From an uncultured Clostridia bacterium (GTDB lineage: Bacteria > Bacillota > Clostridia > Oscillospirales > CAG-272): DNA of 6,938 nucleotides. The translations under genes and the position numbers were made by a program. How positions within the stretch are numbered: the first letter of the stretch is position 1; the number at the start of each line of letters is the position of its first letter. The notes under the pieces are model-generated. The model was not told the origin of the DNA, did no database searches, and saw nothing but the letters and a program-made list of their open reading frames with translations. This document shows, one piece after another, positions 1-4,297 of the stretch. The stretch is from the NCBI GenBank assembly GCA_946404295.1, contig CAMJDE010000100.1:1-6938 (forward strand). The letters are read 5' to 3'.

Positions 1-971
1 AACGGACGGTCGATCCCGAGCAGTTTCCCGTGCCGGCAGGCGCGCCGGATGATCCGGCGAAGGACGTAGCCGCGCCCTTCGTTCGACGGGATCACCCCGT
101 CGGCGATCATGAACATCGCCGACTTGATGTGGTCGGTGCAGACGCGGATCGAGACGTCGTTCGCCGCATTCTGCCCGTAGGTCTTCCCCGCCGCCTGACA
201 CACGGCGTCGAGGATCCGGCGGTTGGTGTCCACCTCGAACATATTGTCGACCCCCTGCATCACGCAGGCGAGCCGCTCGAGTCCCATACCGGTATCGATG
301 TTCTTCTGTTTCAGTTCGGTGTAGTTGCCGTTCCCGTCGTTATTGAACTGGGAAAAGACGTTGTTCCAGATCTCCATATACCGGTCGCAGTCGCAGCCGG
401 GACGGCAGTCGGGAGAACCGCAGCCATACTTTTCGCCGCGGTCATAGTAGATCTCGGAGCAGGGACCGCAGGGACCTGAGCCGTGCTCCCAGAAGTTGTC
501 GGCTTTGCCGAGTCTGGTGATGCGCTCGGCGGGCACGCCGATCACGTCGTGCCAGAGGTCGAACGCCTCCTGATCCCCCTCGTACACCGACGGCCAGAGC
601 AGTTCTTCCGGGATCGCGAGCCAGTCGGGCGAGGTCAAAAACTCCCACGCCCACGAAATCGCCTCTCGCTTGAAGTAGTCCCCGAACGAGAAGTTGCCGA
701 GCATCTCAAAAAAGGTGCCGTGCCGCGCCGTGTGTCCGACCCGCTCGAGATCGGGCGTGCGGATGCACTTCTGGCAGGTGGTCACCCGCCGTCTCGGGGG
801 TTCCTCCTCGCCGGTAAAGAATTTTTTCATCGGCGCCATGCCCGAGTTGATGAGCAGCAGCGATTTGTCCCCGATCGGAACGAGCGGGAAACTCGGCAGG
901 CGAAGATGCCCCTTCGATTCAAAGAAGGAGAGGTACTTCTCGCGAAGATCGTTAAGCGACGTCCATTTCAT
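1..971 (-). CDS. alaS: Alanyl-tRNA synthetase, N-terminal part (runs off the left edge)
   Basis: Class II aminoacyl-tRNA synthetase that charges tRNA-Ala with alanine in the cytoplasm. About 323 residues are visible, covering the catalytic domain and the start of the tRNA-recognition region. The protein begins MKWTSLNDLREKYLSFFESK. The motif 2 region, with RTPDLERVGHTARHGTFFEM followed by LGNFSFGDYFK, spans about residues 71-101. GPCGPCSEIYYDRG lies at about 167-180 and the motif 3 segment NIDTGMGLERL at about 224-234. A Cys-rich stretch at about 184-196 (CGSPDCRPGCDCD) is, from memory, common in clostridial AlaS. The editing and C-Ala domains would lie left of the window. The ATG at 969-971 is preceded by GGAGAAAG at suitable spacing and by a consensus promoter. 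The open frame has no stop before the edge, so nothing suggests a broken gene. Confidence 0.97.
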   Translation of the reverse strand, partial: MKWTSLNDLREKYLSFFESKGHLRLPSFPLVPIGDKSLLLINSGMAPMKKFFTGEEEPPRRRVTTCQKCIRTPDLERVGHTARHGTFFEMLGNFSFGDYFKREAISWAWEFLTSPDWLAIPEELLWPSVYEGDQEAFDLWHDVIGVPAERITRLGKADNFWEHGSGPCGPCSEIYYDRGEKYGCGSPDCRPGCDCDRYMEIWNNVFSQFNNDGNGNYTELKQKNIDTGMGLERLACVMQGVDNMFEVDTNRRILDAVCQAAGKTYGQNAANDVSIRVCTDHIKSAMFMIADGVIPSNEGRGYVLRRIIRRACRHGKLLGIDRP

Positions 972-1023
972 CTGTTTGTCTTTCTCCGGATTCTTCCGGT
1001 ATCACGAATTTTTCCGATTATAT

Positions 1024-1052
1024 ATTATAAATCTCTCTCTTATTATTGTCAA
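1024..1052 (-). promoter_or_regulatory. Consensus sigma-A type promoter of alaS
   Basis: Read on the minus strand, TTGACA (1047-1052) and TATAAT (1024-1029) are separated by exactly 17 bases. Both hexamers are perfect housekeeping-sigma consensus. The predicted start of transcription is near 1017, giving a leader of about 45 nt before the alaS ATG. That is too short for a T-box riboswitch, so tRNA-dependent control at the leader is unlikely. Confidence 0.88.
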
Positions 1053-1070
1053 GTCTTTGGGCGAGAAAAC

Positions 1071-1102
1071 CGCGTTTTATGCGCCGCGACGCATAGAACG
1101 CG
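1071..1102 (+). promoter_or_regulatory. 13-bp inverted repeat upstream of spoVAC
   Basis: The arms CGCGTTTTATGCG (1071-1083) and CGCATAGAACGCG (1090-1102) pair over 13 positions with one T-G mismatch, around a 6-base centre. It lies between the alaS -35 box and the spoVAC ribosome binding site. It could be an operator for a dimeric regulator or a hairpin in the spoVA leader RNA. No U-tract follows it on the plus strand, so it is not an intrinsic terminator there. The structure is seen directly; a function is only inferred. Confidence 0.5.
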
Positions 1103-1148
1103 CGCTTTGCGGGAAGGGTAAAGGAAAACGAACGAGGAGATTTTTGCC

Positions 1149-1595
1149 GTGAACTTTGACCGCCGCCGCTATCTCGATCGGGTAAAGGAGCGCGAGAGGC
1201 GCTCGCCGCTCTTCAAAAACTGCTTTTTCGCCTTCACGTTCGGGGGCGGGATCTGCGCCCTCGGGCAACTCCTGCTCTCGCTCTACCTGTACGCCGGGCT
1301 GTCGGAGCGCGACGCGGGAACGCTGGTCACCGTGACGCTGATCTTCCTCTCCGCCGTGCTGACCGGGGTCGGGGCGTTCGATAACGTCGCGCGGGTGGCG
1401 GGCGCCGGAACGTTGGTGCCGGTGACCGGGTTCGCGAACGCCGTCGTCTCGCCCGCGCTCGACTGCAAGAGCGAGGGTCTGGTGATGGGGGTGGGTGCTA
1501 AAATCTTCGCGATCGCGGGGCCCGTGCTCCTCTTCGCGACGCTCTCGGGCGCCGTCTACGGCGTGGTTTACTACGTCGTCGGACTCTTTCTGTGA
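1149..1595 (+). CDS. spoVAC: Stage V sporulation protein AC (SpoVA channel membrane subunit)
   Basis: Small integral membrane protein of 148 residues. In Bacillus the SpoVA proteins take up Ca-dipicolinic acid into the forespore and release it at germination; SpoVAC is described there as the mechanosensitive channel component of the inner spore membrane. After a basic N-terminus there are hydrophobic segments at about 24-48, 56-75 and 118-147. The family signature AGAGTLVPVTGFANAVVSPA at about residues 84-103, followed by KSEGLVMGVGAKIF, closely matches Bacillus SpoVAC as I recall it, and the length matches its roughly 150 residues. The start is GTG at 1149, preceded by GAGGAG. It is the first gene of a three-gene operon; spoVAD begins 8 nt after its stop. 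No convincing forespore sigma-G promoter was found upstream. Confidence 0.96.
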   Translation: MNFDRRRYLDRVKERERRSPLFKNCFFAFTFGGGICALGQLLLSLYLYAGLSERDAGTLVTVTLIFLSAVLTGVGAFDNVARVAGAGTLVPVTGFANAVVSPALDCKSEGLVMGVGAKIFAIAGPVLLFATLSGAVYGVVYYVVGLFL

Positions 1596-1603
1596 GGTGG
1601 ATT

Positions 1604-2641
1604 ATGCGTTCGATCATTCGCTTTGAAACGCCCGTTTCGATCTATGCCCACGCCTCCGCGGTGGGCGGGGCGGAAGCCGACGGACCGCTCGGCGCGCTCT
1701 TCGATTTTCACGACCCGACCGACCGCTTCGGCGCCGACACCTGGGAGAAGGGCGAGGAGTCGCTCTCCCGCGCCGTCCTGAATCTGGCGCTCTCCCGCGC
1801 GGGACAGAGCCAGGACGAGATCGACCTGCTCTTCTCGGGGGATCTGCAGAACCAATGCGTCGCCTCGTCCGCCGGGTGCGGCTCGATGGGGATCCCCTAC
1901 TGCGGTTTGTACGGCGCCTGCTCGACCTCGTGCGAGGGGCTGTTGCTCGCTTCGCTCGCCCTCTCCGCTTCGCGCGAGACGCGGCGCGTCGCCGTGGTGA
2001 CAACCTCGCACAACGCGGCGGCGGAACGGCAGTTCCGGCTCCCGCTGGAGTACGGCGGGCAGCGCACGCCGACCGCGCAATGGACCGCGACGGCGGGCGG
2101 CGCGTTCCTGCTCGCCCGCGCAAACGAACCGACCCTCGACCCCGTTGCCCCCCGGATCACGGCGGCGCTGGTGGGGCGCGCGCTCGACAGCGGGGTGAAG
2201 GACGGGGCGAATATGGGCGCGGCGATGGCGCCCGCCGCCGCCGATACGATCCTGCGCTTTTTCTCGCTGTCGGGCGAACGACCGTACGACTACGACCGGA
2301 TCGTGACCGGGGATCTCGGCGCGGAGGGCTCCGCGCTGCTCGTCGAGCTGCTCCGCGAGAACGGGCTCAACCTCGCGGGACGGCACCGGGATTGCGGCGT
2401 TCTGCTCTTCGATCCCCTGAAAGCCGACGTGCACGCGGGCGGCTCGGGCTGCGGATGCTCCGCGTCGGTCCTCTCCGCCCTTTTTCTCCCCGCCCTCGAG
2501 CGCGGGGAGCTGCGCCGGATCCTGTTTCTCGCGACCGGCGCCCTGATGAGCCCGTCCAACCTGCTCCAGGGCGGCTCGATCCTCGGGATCGCGCCACTGG
2601 TCGTGCTGGAAGCGGGAAAACCGAAAAAAGGAGGAACAACC
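1604..2641 (+). CDS. spoVAD: Stage V sporulation protein AD (dipicolinate-binding, thiolase-like fold)
   Basis: Soluble SpoVA subunit of 346 residues with a thiolase/ketosynthase-like fold; in Bacillus SpoVAD binds dipicolinic acid and passes it to the membrane channel. Conserved blocks include SGDLQNQ (about 78-84), GLYGACST (101-108), SHNAAAERQFRLPLEYGGQ (135-153), NMGAAMAPAAADTI (203-216), TGDLG (235-239), AGGSGCGCSA (278-287) and ATGALMSPSN (310-319). All of these align with Bacillus SpoVAD as I recall it. I chose the ATG at 1604, since GAGGTGG just upstream is a ribosome binding site; a GTG at 1592 would overlap the spoVAC stop and add four residues. The coding part ends at 2641, the stop codon is TGA at 2642-2644, and its last base is the first base of the spoVAE ATG. 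This arrangement suggests translational coupling. Confidence 0.95.
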
Positions 2642-2643
2642 TG

Positions 2644-3018
2644 ATGTTCGGCGCCCCTCTCGATTATCTGTTCGCGTTTCTTGTCGGCGGAACGGTCTGC
2701 CTCTTCGCGCAATTGCTGATCGACCTGACCAAACTCACCCCCGCGCGGATCCTCGTGATCTACGTCGTGCTCGGCGTGTTCCTCGGCGCCGTCGGGCTGT
2801 TCGAGCCGCTCGCGGATTTTGCCGGGTGCGGGATCACCGTCCCGCTCGTCGGGTTCGGCGGGAACGTCGCGCGCGGCGTGCGCGAAAGCGTCTCGGAGTC
2901 CGGGTTGATCGGCGCGCTCACCGGCGGGCTCTCCGCCGCCTCCGGCGGCACCGCCGCCGCCCTCTGCTTCGGCTACCTCGTCGCCCTCTTCTGCAACGCC
3001 CGCCCCAAGCGTCCGTGA
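2644..3018 (+). CDS. spoVAE: Stage V sporulation protein AE (SpoVAEb-type membrane subunit)
   Basis: Membrane protein of 124 residues, matching the short SpoVAEb form. Hydrophobic segments lie at about residues 8-26, 36-58 and 100-117. The signature LLIDLTKLTPARILV (about 24-38), AGCGITVPLVGFG (60-72) and the Gly/Ala-rich GLIGALTGGLSAASGG (87-102) are characteristic. Together with SpoVAC it would form the membrane part of the dipicolinate channel. Its ATG overlaps the spoVAD stop (TGATG), and GGAGG at about 2630-2634 supplies the ribosome binding site. It is the last gene of the operon; no SpoVAF or SpoVAEa-like gene follows. Its transcript would run straight into the hairpin array that begins 13 nt after the stop. 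Confidence 0.95.
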   Translation: MFGAPLDYLFAFLVGGTVCLFAQLLIDLTKLTPARILVIYVVLGVFLGAVGLFEPLADFAGCGITVPLVGFGGNVARGVRESVSESGLIGALTGGLSAASGGTAAALCFGYLVALFCNARPKRP

Positions 3019-3031
3019 GGGGGAGGAGAAG

Positions 3032-3152
3032 GCGACCGCGATGCGGTCGCGCGATATGTTCGGTCGCTTTGCTCCCGAACGCGATATGCTTCGCGCGATA
3101 TGTTCCCCACGCTTCGTTCGGAGAACGCGATATGCCTCCCTGCGGTCGGCAT
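3032..3152 (+). repeat. Left hairpin array (GCGATATG orientation)
   Basis: In order: a perfect 8-bp hairpin GCGACCGC-GAT-GCGGTCGC (3032-3050); GCGATATG; GTTCGG/CCGAAC with an 11-base loop (3058-3080); GCGATATG; a very short GCTTCGC unit; GCGATATG; GTTCCCC/GGAGAAC, 6 of 7 pairs, with an 11-base loop (3102-3126); GCGATATG; and ATGCC/GGCAT with an 11-base loop (3132-3152). The terminal G of several GCGATATG words also opens the next stem. This array forms the 3' flank of spoVAE. Confidence 0.7.
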
Positions 3153-3179
3153 GATAATAGACCAGGAGCAAAGCGGACG

Positions 3180-3205
3180 AAAAAAAGAAACGGCTATAGA
3201 GCCGT
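3180..3205 (-). terminator. Intrinsic terminator in the array core (minus strand)
   Basis: Read on the minus strand, a perfect 6-bp stem ACGGCT-CTAT-AGCCGT (3190-3205) is followed by TTTCTTTTTTT (3180-3190; the first T overlaps the stem end). This is a standard Rho-independent terminator shape. It would end transcripts of the metallo-hydrolase gene after about 180 nt of hairpin-rich 3' UTR. On the plus strand the stem is not directly followed by a U-tract, so it would terminate the spoVA operon poorly. Confidence 0.65.
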
Positions 3206-3236
3206 GTTGAGTTCCATTGCTTTTTGTCTATTTCAC

Positions 3237-3385
3237 GCCGCGCGGCGATTATCGTCGCGCGGCATATCGCGTTTGAGGGCAAACAGCCCGAAAACATATC
3301 GCAATTGCCGCGGCGAACGCCGCGGCAATTATATCGCGTTGCGCCGTCGGCGCAACATATCGCGCGTTTGCCCCCCGGCAAACGC
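3237..3385 (-). repeat. Right hairpin array (CATATCGC orientation)
   Basis: There are five stems separated by ATATCGC words. They are GCCGCGCGGCGA-TTA-TCGTCGCGCGGC (3237-3263, 12 pairs with one G-T); an imperfect GTTTGAGGGC/GCCCGAAAAC, 8 of 10 pairs (3271-3295); AATTGCCGCGGC-GAAC-GCCGCGGCAATT (3303-3330, 12 perfect pairs); GTTGCGCC-GTC-GGCGCAAC (3338-3356, 8 perfect); and GCGTTTGCC-CCCC-GGCAAACGC (3364-3385, 9 perfect). Stem sequences differ while the spacer word stays constant. The last stem ends 2 bases from the hydrolase stop codon. Confidence 0.75.
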
Positions 3386-3387
3386 CT

Positions 3388-4170
3388 TCACACGTTCAGA
3401 ACCATCCCGTCGTGTGCCGCGATCACTTCGATCGCGGGGGCGAGTTTGGCGGCGAGGGCTTCGACCTCGGAGAGCGGGTTGCGCGCGGGGTGGCGGTGCG
3501 AGATTACGAGGCGGGGGGCGCGGGTCTTGGCGAGGATCGCGACCGTCCCGGGTTCCGAGAGCCGCCCGTGCGCCGCCTCGGTCACGACGAGATCGACGGG
3601 GGTTTCGGTGGCGACGCGGGGATAATCCGACAAATCGCGCGACAGGTCCCCGGTAAACACGATCCGTTTCCCCTCGGCTTCGAGCAGGAACGCGTGGCTG
3701 TGCGGACAATGCTTGACCGGATAAGCGGTCACGCGGAGGATCCCGTCGTCGAAGACCGTCGCGCCCTCGGCGGGCGCGTCGGGGTAGACCGAAAAGCGCA
3801 CGCGGTAGGGCGGCGGGTTCTCCGTGCGGTAGCGTTCGTGCCCGCGCGGGTCGCCGAAGAGAAAGACGTTCAAAGCCGAAAAGTCAATCCCCGCGGGGGC
3901 GAGGACCGGGACCGACACGTTCTCAAACCGTCCGAAATCCTCCATCGTAAAGGTGAACGGAGCGAGCCCGACGTAGTGATCCTGATGCGGGTGGGTAATG
4001 AAGATCCCGCGCAGACCGGAAAAAGGAATGTCGTAATTCTGCAGCAGCGTATCGATCGGCGCGCCGACGTCCACGATATAGTGCGCCCCGCCGACCGACA
4101 CGACGGCGGACGAACAAAACGTATTCTTTTCGGTGATCCCGTGGCTGGTGCCGAGAAAGGTGACGACCAT
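3388..4170 (-). CDS. Metallo-beta-lactamase-fold hydrolase, substrate unknown
   Basis: Cytoplasmic protein of 260 residues with no signal peptide. It starts MVVTFLGTSHGI, typical of the RNase Z/PhnP/YycJ-like side of the superfamily. The metal-binding signature HPHQDH lies at residues 60-65, with a His-rich stretch KHCPHSH (153-159), the bridging Asp in TGDLS (173-177), TEAAH (197-201), a SHRHP segment (224-228) and AAHDG near the C-terminus (251-255). A dinuclear Zn hydrolase is therefore likely, acting on a phosphodiester, nucleotide or small ester. I do not see enough RNase Z-specific features to call it rnz. The ATG is preceded by GGGAGGAG. It has its own candidate promoter, a terminator lies between it and the binding-protein genes, and it is convergent with spoVA, so no operon partner indicates a pathway. 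Confidence 0.9.
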   Translation of the reverse strand: MVVTFLGTSHGITEKNTFCSSAVVSVGGAHYIVDVGAPIDTLLQNYDIPFSGLRGIFITHPHQDHYVGLAPFTFTMEDFGRFENVSVPVLAPAGIDFSALNVFLFGDPRGHERYRTENPPPYRVRFSVYPDAPAEGATVFDDGILRVTAYPVKHCPHSHAFLLEAEGKRIVFTGDLSRDLSDYPRVATETPVDLVVTEAAHGRLSEPGTVAILAKTRAPRLVISHRHPARNPLSEVEALAAKLAPAIEVIAAHDGMVLNV

Positions 4171-4186
4171 AAAACTCCTCCCGTCC

Positions 4187-4204
4187 GGGGCGCGGCGGCG
4201 CCCC
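4187..4204 (-). promoter_or_regulatory. Hairpin in the leader of the metallo-hydrolase gene
   Basis: A perfect 7-bp inverted repeat, GGGGCGC and GCGCCCC around a 4-base centre, sits just upstream of the GGGAGGAG ribosome binding site and downstream of the candidate -10 box. It would fold in the 5' UTR and could affect ribosome access or RNA stability. A regulatory role is inference only. Confidence 0.4.
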
Positions 4205-4213
4205 TCTTCCGAT

Positions 4214-4242
4214 AGGATAGCACAACCGGATCAAAAAAGCAA
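4214..4242 (-). promoter_or_regulatory. Candidate extended -10 promoter for the metallo-hydrolase
   Basis: On the minus strand, TTGCTT (4237-4242) is followed after 17 bases by TATCCT (4214-4219), with TGC directly before it as an extended -10. Both boxes are imperfect. Its position, after the upstream gene's terminator and before the ribosome binding site, is right for an independent promoter. Confidence 0.5.
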
Positions 4243-4250
4243 CCCGTCCC

Positions 4251-4282
4251 AAAAAAAATGCGCCGCCCTATCCGGGCGGCGC
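4251..4282 (-). terminator. Intrinsic terminator after the solute-binding protein genes
   Basis: Read on the minus strand, a perfect 9-bp GC stem GCGCCGCCC / GGGCGGCGC (4260-4282, 5-base loop) is followed by ATTTTTTTT. It lies 15 nt past the stop of the complete binding-protein gene. On the plus strand a T-rich run (4285-4293) also follows, so it may work in both directions. Confidence 0.9.
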
Positions 4283-4297
4283 CGTTGTTTTTTGCGG

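Larger units (their letters stand above)
3032..3385. repeat. Composite mirror-image hairpin array with constant GCGATATG / CATATCGC punctuation
   Basis: This is the only sizeable gene-free stretch in the window and it is dense with structure. The left half carries GCGATATG four times (3051, 3081, 3095, 3127). The right half carries its reverse complement four times (3263, 3295, 3330 as TATATCGC, and 3356). Between the constant words sit short inverted repeats whose sequences differ from unit to unit. A core at about 3153-3236 separates the halves and holds a terminator-like hairpin. The layout, with inverted ends and a non-coding core, suggests a MITE-like or REP-like composite element, or an expanding hairpin array. 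I know of no function and cannot name the family. Open frames across it are by-products of GC-rich DNA. Confidence 0.75.

Noticed and set aside
972..1023. T-box riboswitch upstream of alaS
   Set aside because: The predicted leader is only about 45 nt, with no room for a specifier stem or antiterminator.
1091..1120. Possible sigma-G promoter for spoVA (GCATA at 1091 with a downstream -10)
   Set aside because: At the required spacing the downstream sequence AAGGGTA matches the expected CATNNTA-type box too poorly to call.
483..1152. Plus-strand open frames opposite alaS
   Set aside because: They are antisense to well-conserved AlaS motifs and show no protein features of their own.
1571..2434. 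Long minus-strand open frame opposite spoVAD
   Set aside because: Its product is Arg/Gly-rich with no family features; it is a shadow of the clearly real spoVAD in GC-rich DNA.
2290..3381. Long minus-strand open frame spanning spoVAD, spoVAE and the hairpin array
   Set aside because: It crosses two real genes on the other strand and the palindromic region; composition is Arg/Pro/Ser-rich with no domain and no ribosome binding site of note.
3032..3385. CRISPR array
   Set aside because: The constant word is only 8 bases, spacing varies from 14 to 35 bases, the intervening sequences are palindromes, and no cas genes are present.
2826..3656. Plus-strand open frame running through the array into the hydrolase gene
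   Set aside because: It is extremely Arg-rich, overlaps spoVAE and antisense hydrolase sequence, and exists only because the repeat lacks stops in that frame.
3412..4215. Plus-strand open frame opposite the metallo-hydrolase
   Set aside because: Antisense shadow; the minus strand carries the complete metal-binding motif set.
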